Shown: positions 14,298-23,165, counted from the stretch's first letter. The stretch is 64,000 nt of DNA from JAYPWI01 sp964629575 (GCA_964629575.1 CAZVUM010000013.1:18186-82185); one strand, 5' to 3'. Numbers and translations: made by a program. Notes: generated by a model from the letters alone, not told the origin.

Positions 14298-15893
14298 ATG
14301 ACCGACACCGCTCAAGAGTCGACCCGATCCGCTCCCACGCCGGAGGGGGGCACACCGGTACCCAGGTCTCGCGCTGCTGGGGCGGGGCTGACGGGCGCAG
14401 GAGCGGCGCTGGCAGTCGGCGAGCTCTTCGCGGGGGTGAGCCGCCGCGTACCGTCGCTGGTCATCGCAGTTGCGGACGTCCTCATCCGGCAGGCGGACGC
14501 CGACACCGCCGGAACCGCGATCGAGCTGCTCGGAACCAACGACAAGCCGGCGCTCCTCGTCGGCATCGTGCTCGTCACGCTCGCGATCGGTGCTGCGACA
14601 GGGGTCGTAGCTCGGAGACGACCTCGGGTACTGGGCGCGGTGTACGTCGGCTTCGGACTCTTCGGGGCGTGGGCCGCAGTCCGGAGCCCGCTGCACTCCG
14701 ACGCGCTGGCGATCGTGGTCACTGCTGTCGCAGCCTCGGCCGGATTTCTGATCACCCGCTGGTTGCTCGACCTCGCGAAGCGTGAGGTGCCGAGCGCCGG
14801 GCTCCTCGCCGAGCCTCCGGGCCGCCGCCGGTTCCTGGCCTCGCTGTCGAGCGTGGCCGTGCTCGCAGCGGTCGGTGGAGCGGTGGGGCGTCGACTTCGG
14901 TCGGCCAACACCGTCGAGGCCGAGCGCGCAGAGGTCGCCGAACAGCTCTCCAGCGTGCTCGAGCCGGTGCAAGCCGTCGCGACACACGGCGAGGTGGCCG
15001 ACCTCGAGGGCATCACCCCCTACCTCGTGCCCAATGAGGACTTCTATCGGATCGACATCGCTGCGGAGATTCCTCAGATCGATCCGGACGACTGGTCGCT
15101 GCGGATCGATGGGCTCGTGGATCGGCCACTCGAGCTGACGCTCGATGATCTGCTGGCGGAAGAACTCATCGAGCGCACAGTCACGATCAGTTGTGTCTCG
15201 AATCCGGTGGGCGGCGGGTACGCAGGCAATGCGCGCTGGACGGGAGTGCCGTTGGAGGTTCTGCTGGACCGAGCGGGCGTACACCCCGACGCCGATCAGG
15301 TCATCGGCCGATCGTTCACCGGCTGGACCGCCGGTTTCCCGACATCGGTCGTGGGCGACGGTCGGACCGCTCTCGTGGCGGTCGCCATGAACGGCGAGCC
15401 CCTGCCGACGCGTCACGGCTTTCCTGCCAGGCTCATCGTCGCAGGCCTCTATGGCTACGTCTCCGCGACCAAATGGCTCTCCAACATCGAGCTCAGTCGG
15501 TGGGACGACTTCGATGGCTATTGGATCCAGCGCGGCTGGGCGAAGGACGGACCCGTGAAGATCACCTCACGGATCGACGTTCCGCGGGGCGGGATTCGCG
15601 TGCCCGCTGGAACGGTCGTGTTGGGCGGAGTCGCGTGGGCGCCAACCCACGGCATCGACCGAGTCGAGGTGTGCCTGGACGGAGCCGATGAGTGGATCCC
15701 CGCAGTGCTGGGCGACGCGGTCTCCGACGAGGCGTGGGTGCAGTGGTCTGCGGCGTTCGATCTGGCCCCCGGTACCTACTCAGCCGAGGTTCGAGCGGTC
15801 GATGGCGACGGTCGTCTGCAACCGCCGGGACCCAAAGGCGTGTTCCCCGACGGGGCCGAGGGCTACCACCGCGTGCGGTTCCAGACCGTCTGA
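14298..15893 (+). CDS. Membrane-anchored molybdopterin oxidoreductase, sulfite-oxidase family
   Basis: A 531-residue protein. Residues 1-170 hold about four membrane helices (near 30-60, 83-105, 111-128 and 135-155). GRRRFLASL at 175-183, followed by a fifth hydrophobic stretch, looks like a twin-arginine motif. The molybdenum cofactor domain covers about 230-440: PNEDFYRIDIA, then TISCVSNPVGG, whose Cys299 should ligate molybdenum, then GLYGYVSATKWL. A Mo-co dimerisation domain ends the protein. Relatives are sulfite oxidases and YedY-type reductases, so oxidation of sulfite or reduction of an oxide outside the cell is likely. No heme domain is present, so the electron partner is encoded elsewhere. 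GAGGA precedes the ATG by 8 bases. Confidence 0.88.
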   Translation: MTDTAQESTRSAPTPEGGTPVPRSRAAGAGLTGAGAALAVGELFAGVSRRVPSLVIAVADVLIRQADADTAGTAIELLGTNDKPALLVGIVLVTLAIGAATGVVARRRPRVLGAVYVGFGLFGAWAAVRSPLHSDALAIVVTAVAASAGFLITRWLLDLAKREVPSAGLLAEPPGRRRFLASLSSVAVLAAVGGAVGRRLRSANTVEAERAEVAEQLSSVLEPVQAVATHGEVADLEGITPYLVPNEDFYRIDIAAEIPQIDPDDWSLRIDGLVDRPLELTLDDLLAEELIERTVTISCVSNPVGGGYAGNARWTGVPLEVLLDRAGVHPDADQVIGRSFTGWTAGFPTSVVGDGRTALVAVAMNGEPLPTRHGFPARLIVAGLYGYVSATKWLSNIELSRWDDFDGYWIQRGWAKDGPVKITSRIDVPRGGIRVPAGTVVLGGVAWAPTHGIDRVEVCLDGADEWIPAVLGDAVSDEAWVQWSAAFDLAPGTYSAEVRAVDGDGRLQPPGPKGVFPDGAEGYHRVRFQTV

Positions 15894-15922
15894 CCGGGCC
15901 CAGGACTGTCCCATCCCCGGGC

Positions 15923-15928
15923 TACGTT
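15923..15928 (+). promoter_or_regulatory. -10 element TACGTT, leaderless start at 15937
   Basis: TACGTT ends 8 bases before the GTG at 15937. Confidence 0.55.
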
Positions 15929-15936
15929 GTGCGCTC

Positions 15937-16743
15937 GTGACGGCGCCCCAGCCCCGCCTCTTGGCCTTCGACATCGATGGGACCCTGCTCCGCTCCGACG
16001 GAAGCGTGTCGGCGCGCGTGCGCGGGGCGCTCGATGCGGCGCGCGACCTCGGCCTCGTCCTGTCGTTGTCCACGGGACGACCGTGGCCCCAAGCCTTTGG
16101 CGTCGCCGCGGACGCGGGCGGGATGGACTATGGCGTCTGTCTCAACGGCGCGGTCGTGGTGGACGCTGTCGAGGGCCACACGCTGGCGCTGCGCACCATG
16201 ACCGCCGAGCAAGGTCGCGCGACGGGCCGACTGGCCCGCGATTTGCTTCCCGACGCCACCCTCGCCGCCGACATGGCCGATGGCCGCCATTTCTGGGAGA
16301 GGGATTTCCATCCGATGTTTCCGGTCGATGTCGAGGCCGTCAGGGTCGACGACGCCGTGAGCATCGTCGACGGTCCGGTCCTGACGTGGCTCGTGGGATC
16401 ACCGGGATGGGATCCGGCGGAGATCATCACCACCCTGCACGACCACATGCCTCCGGGCACCGAGGTCCGGCCGTCGGGCCTCGACATGGCCGAGATCGCT
16501 GCGTTCGGAGTGAGCAAGGCGTCCGGACTGCAGATCGTGGCCGACCGCCACGACATCGCCCGGGACGAGGTGATGGCGTTCGGCGACGGTCTCAACGATC
16601 TCGAGATGCTTCGCTGGGCCGGCCATCCGGTGGCGATGGCCAACGGCCATCCCACCGTCCTCGACGTCGCGAGGCGCATCGCCCCGTCCAACGACGACGA
16701 CGGCGTCGCAGTGGTGATCGAGGGCGTCCTCGCGTCGATCTGA
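15937..16743 (+). CDS. HAD-superfamily hydrolase, Cof/IIB type
   Basis: A 268-residue phosphatase. Motif I is AFDIDGTLLRSDG at about residues 10-22, with the nucleophile Asp. Motif II is LSLSTGRPWPQA, and motifs III/IV are SKASGLQIV and AFGDGLNDLEML. The cap inserted between motifs II and III is of C2B type, as in Cof, YbiV and YidA sugar-phosphate phosphatases. The substrate cannot be named from sequence. The start is a GTG after TACGTT, with no ribosome site. The diguanylate-cyclase gene follows after 59 bases with its own ribosome site. Confidence 0.88.
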   Translation: MTAPQPRLLAFDIDGTLLRSDGSVSARVRGALDAARDLGLVLSLSTGRPWPQAFGVAADAGGMDYGVCLNGAVVVDAVEGHTLALRTMTAEQGRATGRLARDLLPDATLAADMADGRHFWERDFHPMFPVDVEAVRVDDAVSIVDGPVLTWLVGSPGWDPAEIITTLHDHMPPGTEVRPSGLDMAEIAAFGVSKASGLQIVADRHDIARDEVMAFGDGLNDLEMLRWAGHPVAMANGHPTVLDVARRIAPSNDDDGVAVVIEGVLASI

Positions 16744-16802
16744 TCGGGCGGCCTCATCTCCGCGCCTCGACATGCCGATGGAGTGCATGTTGTGGAGGCT
16801 CG

Positions 16803-18089
16803 ATGCCCTGGAAGCGACCTGACTTCTCACACCGTGGCGCGCTGACGATCCTGGTTCGGCTCGTCGCGCTTCTGGGCGTCGCCTACGCCGCGACGGCCGC
16901 GTTCGTCTGGGTGGGTCCGATCGGCTCGTCCGGCCGGTTGCCTTTCCTCGTCGTACACGGGGCGACTCTCGTCGTCCTGACATCGGCTGCGGGGTGGGTG
17001 CGGCTGATCAAGCCGCGCAACCAGGCGATGATGGCTTTCCGCGAGCAACAACTCGAGCACGCCGCTGAGCTCGAGCAGGAGGCCGTCGAGCGCGACTTCG
17101 TGGCTCGCTTCACCAACGCCAGCGAGCTCGCAGACAGTGAAGCGGACGCGTACGACGTCGTCCACCGCGGTCTCGAGTTGCTCGTCGGAGACCGTCCATC
17201 CGAGCTGCTGATGGCCGACTCGAGTCGGGCGAGCCTGCGCCCGGTCACCGTCGCCGGCCCCGAGGGCATCGGTCCCGGCTGCCCGGTTCCCTCCCCGTCG
17301 ATGTGCCCTGCTGTTCGCCGCGGCCGCACGGTCATCTATCAGGACAGCGAGGCGCTCGACGCGTGCCCCCATCTGCGACACCGCGGGGACACCGGGCAGT
17401 GCTCCGCCGCGTGCGTCCCGGTCAACGTCCTCGGACGATCGATCGGCGTGCTGCACGCGATCGGCGAGGTCGGGGAACCTCCTGCGCCGTCGCAGGTTCG
17501 GGGTCTGGAGACGATCGCCCACGTCGCCGGTGCGCGCATCGCCATGGTGCGGGTCCTGAGCGAGTCCGAGACAGCGGCGGGTACCGATGCGCTGACCGGC
17601 CTCATGAACCGGCGCCAGCTCGAAGACCGCACCCGCATGTTGATGCGCGGCTCGGTGGAGTTCACCGTGGTGATGGCCGACCTCGACCACTTCAAGCAGC
17701 TCAACGACACCCACGGACACGAAACGGGTGATCGCGCCCTGCGCGTGTTCGCCGAGGTCTGCTCCAAGACGCTGCGGCCAGACGATCTGATCTGCCGGTA
17801 CGGAGGCGAGGAGTTCGTGCTCGTCTTCCCGCGGACCACCACCACACACGCGGTGACCGCGCTCGAACGGCTTCGGGGGGCCCTCGCCGAGCGCTTGCTC
17901 GCGGGAGAGGTGCCGTTGTTCACCAGCAGCTTCGGGATGGCGTCATCGCACGACGGCGAGACCCTCGACGAGATGCTGATGGTCGCCGACCGAGCGCTGT
18001 ATCAGGCAAAGGCGGCCGGCCGCGATCGCATCGTGATCGCCGGTCGTTCTGCCGTCCCCGAGGACGACTACGACGACATCGTCGGCTGA
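16803..18089 (+). CDS. Membrane GGDEF protein with cysteine-rich GAF-like sensor
   Basis: A 428-residue probable diguanylate cyclase. Two membrane helices lie at about 15-37 and 46-65, then a coiled segment (75-100), then a GAF-like domain (105-250) with five cysteines: C160, C168, C188, C200 and C204. The GGDEF domain (255-415) has GTDALTGLMNRRQL, MADLDHFKQLNDTHGH and the active-site GGEEF at 334-338. RPDD at 325-328 stands five residues before it, the position of the allosteric c-di-GMP inhibitory site. It should therefore make c-di-GMP from GTP under product inhibition, with input from the GAF domain. GGAGG precedes the ATG by 4 bases. Confidence 0.9.
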   Translation: MPWKRPDFSHRGALTILVRLVALLGVAYAATAAFVWVGPIGSSGRLPFLVVHGATLVVLTSAAGWVRLIKPRNQAMMAFREQQLEHAAELEQEAVERDFVARFTNASELADSEADAYDVVHRGLELLVGDRPSELLMADSSRASLRPVTVAGPEGIGPGCPVPSPSMCPAVRRGRTVIYQDSEALDACPHLRHRGDTGQCSAACVPVNVLGRSIGVLHAIGEVGEPPAPSQVRGLETIAHVAGARIAMVRVLSESETAAGTDALTGLMNRRQLEDRTRMLMRGSVEFTVVMADLDHFKQLNDTHGHETGDRALRVFAEVCSKTLRPDDLICRYGGEEFVLVFPRTTTTHAVTALERLRGALAERLLAGEVPLFTSSFGMASSHDGETLDEMLMVADRALYQAKAAGRDRIVIAGRSAVPEDDYDDIVG

Positions 18090-18100
18090 GTCGTCACCGT

Positions 18101-18454
18101 TCAGTCCGAGTCGGACTCGGGCTCGATCTCGATCGGCGGAGCGTCCTCCACCCCGTGGAGGAAGATCGCGGTTCGAGGGGCAAAGAAGAGCCGCCACGCC
18201 TGTGTGATGCCGCCGTTTGGTCCGCAGCGAAGATGGGTCTGGCCGCCGGGCGAGACCTCGGCGAGGTACACCGGGCTCGCGATCCACAGCAGCCGGAGCC
18301 GCACGCTGTGTTGGCCGGGGTCGACCTCGAATCCGACCGTCTTGTCGTTGCGGATCGTCCCGACGCGCTCGCCGTCGATCTCGACGTGGTAGCTCCGGAT
18401 GGTGTCCCGATAGTGATGGATGCGCTCGAGGACGAGCAGAGTCGAATCGATCAT
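18101..18454 (-). CDS. Small PEGA-like beta protein of unknown function
   Basis: A 117-residue protein with no signal peptide. VEIDGERVGTIRNDKTVGFEVDPGQHSVRLRLLW reads like a PEGA or carboxypeptidase-regulatory beta unit: residues 25-34 give a DG turn, and DPGQHSVRLR a return strand. The C-terminus is acidic. Similar short proteins in bacteria carry a WxxSP element like WIASPVYL here, but no function is known. GGGGGA stands 5 bases before the ATG. The gene ends 11 bases from the convergent GGDEF gene. Confidence 0.65.
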   Translation of the reverse strand: MIDSTLLVLERIHHYRDTIRSYHVEIDGERVGTIRNDKTVGFEVDPGQHSVRLRLLWIASPVYLAEVSPGGQTHLRCGPNGGITQAWRLFFAPRTAIFLHGVEDAPPIEIEPESDSD

Positions 18455-18484
18455 GTGTCCCCCACGGACCGCGGTGCGGTGAAG

Positions 18485-19582
18485 CTAGCGCGCGGCGACG
18501 GTGGCGGTGTCGTCGCTGCGCACCGAGAAGCGTTTCCGGCGTCCGCGCGCGGTCGGCGGCGGCACGATGTCCTGGCCGGGCCGGTGGACGACGGCTGCGG
18601 TGACGCGGGGATCCGGCCCGGAGAACTGACCGGGTCCAGCCGGCGGCTCGGGACCACTGTGGCGACTGGCGGCAATCGTCTCTTCGATGATCCGACGGCG
18701 CCTGGCCAGGCCCGCGGCGAGTGCCGACCCGATCAAGAGCACGGCGAACGCGGGAATCAGAGCCTCGAAGGCTCTCGCCCCTGTGTCGCTGCGGGTGGTC
18801 GATGTGGTGTCGTCCACCACCGCTGTGGTCGCAAGTGCGTTTGCCTCGCTGAGAGCGACGTCCTCAGCGATCGTCGCGGCGACGAGTTCGGCGTGCGCCG
18901 CGTCGAGAGCGACGCGGAGCGATCGCCAGCGAGGGAGGGCGGCGGTCAACAACTCGACCTGGGACTCGAGCTGGTGGACGTGGCGGTCGAGGGCGGCCTG
19001 GGCGTTGGGGTCGGTCGCCGCTGCGAGCGCGGTTCGAGCTGTCAGCAGCTCGGATTCGGCGCGTTCGAGAGTTGCACCGACGTCGAAGATTCCGATCTCG
19101 GCCTCGTAGGCGGCGAGGGCCGCATGCGCGGCGTCTGCGTGGTCGGTGGCGGAGTTCAACCGCGCCTCGGCGAGGTGGATCTCCGATTCACCCGCCCAGG
19201 TCATCAGGTAGACGGCGAGGAAGTCGAGGAGCTCCTGGCCCGCCGCTGCCGAATCGGTGGTCACCGTGAGGCGCACCCCGCCGGCGGCCGCTGTCGCAGT
19301 GGGGGCGTCGAGGATCTGCGCAGACCGGAGCTCGGCCAGGCCCTGCGCCTGGACGTGGACCGCCGGTAGGTCCAGCGCGAGCTGAACGTCGGCCGTCGAG
19401 CCCAGAGCGGTGAGCGCTGTCTCGTCTGCGGTGAGGACTCCGCTCGTCACGATCGCGGCGTCATTCGCGCCGCGCACCCACACGACCGCGCCAACGGCGA
19501 CTGCGATCGCCAAGACGGCTGCGAAGCCAGCGGCGCCTCGTGTGGTCGCGCGCCCGCGCGAATCGTCGGTGCGATGTGGCAC
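18485..19582 (-). CDS. Wzz-like membrane protein with coiled coil
   Basis: About 365 residues. A membrane helix near 17-36 (GFAAVLAIAVAVGAVVWV) and a second near 293-312 bracket a long extracytoplasmic region. That region has a beta-rich start (TADVQLALDLPAVHVQAQGL) and then Ala-rich helices that should form a coiled coil (EARLNSATDHADAAHAALAA onward). Two membrane helices around a coiled periplasmic domain is the plan of Wzz/chain-length and polysaccharide co-polymerase proteins. The tail is basic and Pro-rich. No polysaccharide genes are nearby, so this is a structural resemblance only. I chose the GTG at 19582 since upstream sequence would overlap the divergent promoter. Confidence 0.65.
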   Translation of the reverse strand: MPHRTDDSRGRATTRGAAGFAAVLAIAVAVGAVVWVRGANDAAIVTSGVLTADETALTALGSTADVQLALDLPAVHVQAQGLAELRSAQILDAPTATAAAGGVRLTVTTDSAAAGQELLDFLAVYLMTWAGESEIHLAEARLNSATDHADAAHAALAAYEAEIGIFDVGATLERAESELLTARTALAAATDPNAQAALDRHVHQLESQVELLTAALPRWRSLRVALDAAHAELVAATIAEDVALSEANALATTAVVDDTTSTTRSDTGARAFEALIPAFAVLLIGSALAAGLARRRRIIEETIAASRHSGPEPPAGPGQFSGPDPRVTAAVVHRPGQDIVPPPTARGRRKRFSVRSDDTATVAAR

Positions 19583-19650
19583 GTCGAGCCGGTCGGCCGA
19601 GGCAGTCGCCGGTATAGCGATCGCCGGTGGTGGCCTCAGGGCGGCACGGG

Positions 19651-19656
19651 TACGGT
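19651..19656 (+). promoter_or_regulatory. -10 element TACGGT, leaderless start at 19665
   Basis: TACGGT ends 8 bases before the ATG at 19665. Confidence 0.6.
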
Positions 19657-19664
19657 GCTGCCCG

Positions 19665-20909
19665 ATGCCTGCCGAACACCGTGCCGAGATCGACGCCTGG
19701 ATCGTCAGCAATTGGGACCCCGCCATCACCGTGGCCGAGTGGTGGAGGCGCCTCGCGGATGCCGGGTACTCCAACCCGAGCCTCGCCCCGCCCTTCGGTC
19801 ATGGGTGGGGGAGAGCCGAGACCCGCGATCTGGCGGCGGCCATCCGCGAATCGGATGCGATCGGGGCACCGGCCGGCCTCGGCATGCTCCTCGCCGGCCC
19901 GACGATCCTCAGCCATGGGACCGATGAGCAGATTCAGCGTTTCGTGCCGCGCATCCTCGACGGCAGCGATGCGTGGTGCCAGCTGTTCTCCGAGCCGGGG
20001 GCGGGCAGCGACCTCGCGGGCCTACAGACCCGAGCGGTGCGCGACGGGGACGAGTGGGTGATCAGTGGCCAGAAGGTGTGGACCTCTGAGGGAATGCACG
20101 CGAATTGGGGCATGCTCATCGCCCGAACCGACCCCGACGCGCCCAAACATCGGGGGATCTCGTGGTTCGCGTTCCCGATGGATCAGCCGGGCGTCGACAT
20201 CCGCCCCCTGCGCGAGATGACGGGCCGATCGCTCTTCAACGAAGTGTTCATCGACGAAGCGCGCGTGCACAACGACTGCGTGATCGGCGACGTCAACGAC
20301 GGGTGGCGGGTTGCGAACACAACCTTGATGGTCGAGCGATCAGGCATCGGCGGCGGCCACGGCATGGCCTACGCGGCGGCCGATCCCGGAAGCATCGCGG
20401 GCCACCTCGAGCAGCCGGCCGGGAGCTTCAAGGGAAAGCGCCTGGCCCTCGCCGCAGGCGGAGTGGGGCCCGGAACCCTCCAGACCCTCATCGATGTCGC
20501 AGCCGAGCGGGGCGTGTTGGGCGATCCGCGCATCCGCCAGGAGTTGGCGAGCCTGCACTCCGACATCGAGCTGATGCGGCTGTCGGCGATCCGCGGTCGC
20601 CAGCGCGGTCAACAGACCGGAGCAGAGGGCAACCTGGCCAAGCTGAACATGACAGCCGCCCTCCGTCGAACCCGCGAGCTCGCCGGCTCGATCCTCGGTG
20701 CGGACATGACGCTGTGGGGTGATGACTCGGTGTCGGGTGGGGTGCTGCAAGAGATGACTGTGTTCAGTCCAGCGCCGTCCATCTACGGCGGCACGGACGA
20801 AGTCCAGCGCAACATCGTGGGAGAGCGGGTCCTCGGACTTCCCAAGGAGCCGGGTCTCTCCAAGGACACGCCGTTCAGGGAGCTGCTCCACAACGCGACG
20901 TCGTGGTGA
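19665..20909 (+). CDS. Acyl-CoA dehydrogenase
   Basis: A 414-residue flavoenzyme of the acyl-CoA dehydrogenase family, introducing an alpha-beta double bond in an acyl-CoA and passing electrons to ETF. The family signatures are QLFSEPGAGSDLAGLQTRA and WVISGQKVWTSEG in the middle, and the C-terminal FAD-binding region SIYGGTDEVQRNIVGERVLG. The N-terminal substrate domain is shorter than in fatty-acid enzymes, and the WGWGRAE-type start resembles steroid or branched-acid FadE proteins of actinobacteria. The catalytic base is not clear from inspection. It is transcribed alone, with a dyad (20930-20943) just downstream. Confidence 0.9.
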   Translation: MPAEHRAEIDAWIVSNWDPAITVAEWWRRLADAGYSNPSLAPPFGHGWGRAETRDLAAAIRESDAIGAPAGLGMLLAGPTILSHGTDEQIQRFVPRILDGSDAWCQLFSEPGAGSDLAGLQTRAVRDGDEWVISGQKVWTSEGMHANWGMLIARTDPDAPKHRGISWFAFPMDQPGVDIRPLREMTGRSLFNEVFIDEARVHNDCVIGDVNDGWRVANTTLMVERSGIGGGHGMAYAAADPGSIAGHLEQPAGSFKGKRLALAAGGVGPGTLQTLIDVAAERGVLGDPRIRQELASLHSDIELMRLSAIRGRQRGQQTGAEGNLAKLNMTAALRRTRELAGSILGADMTLWGDDSVSGGVLQEMTVFSPAPSIYGGTDEVQRNIVGERVLGLPKEPGLSKDTPFRELLHNATSW

Positions 20910-20929
20910 ATCGGCGACAGACCCCGTCG

Positions 20930-20943
20930 ATTCAAACCTGAAC
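20930..20943. promoter_or_regulatory. Dyad ATTCAnnnnTGAAC
   Basis: TTCA and TGAA arms with a four-base spacer stand 20 bases after the acyl-CoA dehydrogenase stop, in the 280-base gap before the next gene. It resembles the dyad in front of the TetR gene at 23152, so it may be a second site of the same regulator. The rest of this gap (20944-21189) shows nothing I can name. Confidence 0.3.
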
Positions 20944-21189
20944 GATTCGGACACCCACCCGGACGGGTCCGCGGTGCCGTGACCCGCGATTCAGTCGGTC
21001 CGGATGGGGGCAACGAGATGGTGGAGAAATTGGACAGGCTGGAGCTTGCCGCCCATGCCTTCCGCGAGTGGCCACCTTTGCGACCGCCTAGCACACCCAC
21101 CTCGTCGAGCTCGACTCTCCCGATGTCGCCGATGGCGGGATCCCGCGCGACCCAACTTCGTAAGCATCTGGCTACCGAATGGGTGCGCC

Positions 21190-22413
21190 ATGAGGCAAGC
21201 TGGTGGCGTGGCGGTCCAAACTCCAGAGGTCGACGAGGTTCCGGAGCTTCCCTCCATCGTCCTGGTCGAGGGCTTCGGCGTCGTCGAAGAGGCTGTCGCC
21301 GAGCGCAAACTCGACCCGGGAACGCCGTGGAAGTTCGGCGGAGCGCTCGTTGTCCTGCTCGCAGCCATGGCTCTGCTCGTGAGCTTCGTTGTCGGGTCGG
21401 GCGACGACTCGGCCGACGCGGAACTCGACGCGGCTCCGCCGGCCCCGCCTGTCGTTCGGGAGACCGTCGCCCCACGCACCACCCTCCCCGCTGTCGCATC
21501 ACCCAGCGGTATCACCGACCTTCCGGGACTGCGTCCAGCGGCAAACGTCACGGCGATCCTCGATGGGGCGCTCTACCGCCTCGATCTCGACTCGGGCGCC
21601 GCAGAGACGATCGAGACCGAGCAGCCCCTCGAGGAGTTGTTCGTTCTCGACGGAATCGTCGTTGCTCGCGCGGGACGAGACCTGGTGCGAGTCGAGCCAG
21701 ACGACGGGTCGATGAGAGTTTTGGCCAACGGCGTGGGTGAGCTGCTGGCTGGGTACGCGCCTGCATCGATCGTGTCGGTCGCCCGTGATTCGGAGGGGAT
21801 CGTGGCTCGGGTCCTCGGTCCCAATGGAGTCTTTCGAGCTGGCGCGCGTCTTCCAGGCGAAGCGCAGGTTCACGGAAGCGTGAGAGATCGCCTCGTCGTG
21901 ACATTGGCCGGGTCGGTCCTGGTCACCGACGGCACGGGCACCGACGACGGAACCGTCGAACTCGGTCCCGGGCGCGTGCTGGCCATCGGCGCGAACCGCA
22001 TCACACGGCTGGTGTGTCAGCTGGATGGCTGTCTCATCGTGAGCACCGACCCTTCGGGAACGTTGCTCGGTGAGGTCGTTCTCGGCGAGGTCCTCGCGTC
22101 GTCCGCCCCCGAGCGATGGTCGGGCTTGGGTGCCCTGAGCCCCAACGGAACCTCGCTGTTGGTCCAGCTGATCCACGGCAATGGGTCGCTGTCCGGCGCC
22201 GTCGTCGTCGACCTGATCACCGGCGAGGAACGGCACAGCCCCGAACTCGGCACCGACTTCGGAGATCCGGCGTGGGCGCCAGACAGCCGCTTCGTGGTCT
22301 ACCCCTTCGACGGCGATCTGATGCTCTGGGATACCCAGTCTCAAGCCGGGCAGCTTCGTTCGTCGCGCGCGTCACTGCGGCTCGACCTCTCCGACATCGC
22401 GCTGCAGAACTGA
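21190..22413 (+). CDS. Single-pass membrane protein with probable beta-propeller
   Basis: About 407 residues. The start is cytoplasmic, a membrane helix lies at about 53-71 (GALVVLLAAMALLVSFVV), then a Thr/Pro-rich linker, then an extracytoplasmic domain of repeated beta-strands with ending blocks such as LYRLDLDSGAAETI, LVRVEPDDGSMRVL and PDSRFVVYPFDGDLMLWD. These blocks are like TolB/WD40-type propeller blades. No enzyme motif is seen. The ATG at 21190 is given; a GTG at 21208 stands 6 bases after CAAGCT (21196-21201), a weak -10, and may be the true leaderless start. The stop touches the stop of the convergent TetR gene. Confidence 0.72.
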   Translation: MRQAGGVAVQTPEVDEVPELPSIVLVEGFGVVEEAVAERKLDPGTPWKFGGALVVLLAAMALLVSFVVGSGDDSADAELDAAPPAPPVVRETVAPRTTLPAVASPSGITDLPGLRPAANVTAILDGALYRLDLDSGAAETIETEQPLEELFVLDGIVVARAGRDLVRVEPDDGSMRVLANGVGELLAGYAPASIVSVARDSEGIVARVLGPNGVFRAGARLPGEAQVHGSVRDRLVVTLAGSVLVTDGTGTDDGTVELGPGRVLAIGANRITRLVCQLDGCLIVSTDPSGTLLGEVVLGEVLASSAPERWSGLGALSPNGTSLLVQLIHGNGSLSGAVVVDLITGEERHSPELGTDFGDPAWAPDSRFVVYPFDGDLMLWDTQSQAGQLRSSRASLRLDLSDIALQN

Positions 22414-23067
22414 TCAGACGGTCCACCAGCTACTCGGCTCCCGGTCGAGGACAGCCTGCGTCGCCGCGCGTCGCTGCTCGTCGGGAGTGCCCAGCGCGCG
22501 GAGGACGAGGTCGACGAGTGTCACGAGCGACGTGTCGAGCGGTGTGTCGAACTCGTCCTTCGCGATCGCGCCGACGTGAAACATGAGCGTTCCGAAGTAG
22601 GACGCCATCACCAACGGCTCCGGCAGCGGCATGAACTGGCCGCGCTCGACCCCTCGCTTGTGAACGGACGCTGCGACTCCGACAGCGCGCTCATCGGGAA
22701 AGAACCCGGCGAGGAACATCTGGTGCGTGTAGCGGGCGAAGGAACGATCGACCCAGGTGCGACTCGACGCCACCGCTGTGACGATCCCGAGGACGCTGGC
22801 CGGTTCGTCGTCAGGGCGGAGGAGGTCGCCGACCTTGCGATGGTGCGACTCCCAGTCCTCGTCGAGGAGCGAGCAGAACAGGGTCAGCTTGTCGGGGAAG
22901 TAGTTGTAGAACGTGCCCAGCGCGACATCGGCCTCGTCGGTGAGGGCCTGAACCGAGAGGTCGGGTATCCCGACTCTGCCGATGAGATCCCTGCCGGCCT
23001 GCACAAGCGCATGTCGCGTCGCCCGTTTGCGGCGCTCCACTCGGGTGAGCTCCTGCTGTTGGGTCAT
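22414..23067 (-). CDS. TetR-family transcriptional regulator
   Basis: A 217-residue repressor. The N-terminal helix-turn-helix covers about residues 10-55, with IPDLSVQALTDEADVALGTFYNYFPDKL as the recognition region (LSVQALTDEADVALGTFYNY). The C-terminal ligand domain carries no diagnostic motif. ATG at 23067 is preferred; TTG at 23103 also opens the frame. Upstream on the same strand is a PaaI-type thioesterase gene, and a GTTCAnnnnTGAAC dyad stands between them at 23152-23165, the expected place for autoregulation. The nearby acyl-CoA dehydrogenase and thioesterase suggest an acyl-CoA ligand, which is inference. Confidence 0.88.
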   Translation of the reverse strand: MTQQQELTRVERRKRATRHALVQAGRDLIGRVGIPDLSVQALTDEADVALGTFYNYFPDKLTLFCSLLDEDWESHHRKVGDLLRPDDEPASVLGIVTAVASSRTWVDRSFARYTHQMFLAGFFPDERAVGVAASVHKRGVERGQFMPLPEPLVMASYFGTLMFHVGAIAKDEFDTPLDTSLVTLVDLVLRALGTPDEQRRAATQAVLDREPSSWWTV

Positions 23068-23151
23068 GGCGAGCTGGTCCTCGTCGGGGTGTCTGCCGCG
23101 CAACCGGTGCTGTACTCAGTCGGCCCCGACCTCAGCGAGATAACCGAGGTA

Positions 23152-23165
23152 GTTCACATCTGAAC
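23152..23165. promoter_or_regulatory. Dyad GTTCACATCTGAAC before the TetR gene
   Basis: Perfect five-base arms GTTCA and TGAAC around CATC, lying between the thioesterase stop (23168) and the TetR start. The size and symmetry fit a TetR operator. Confidence 0.5.
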
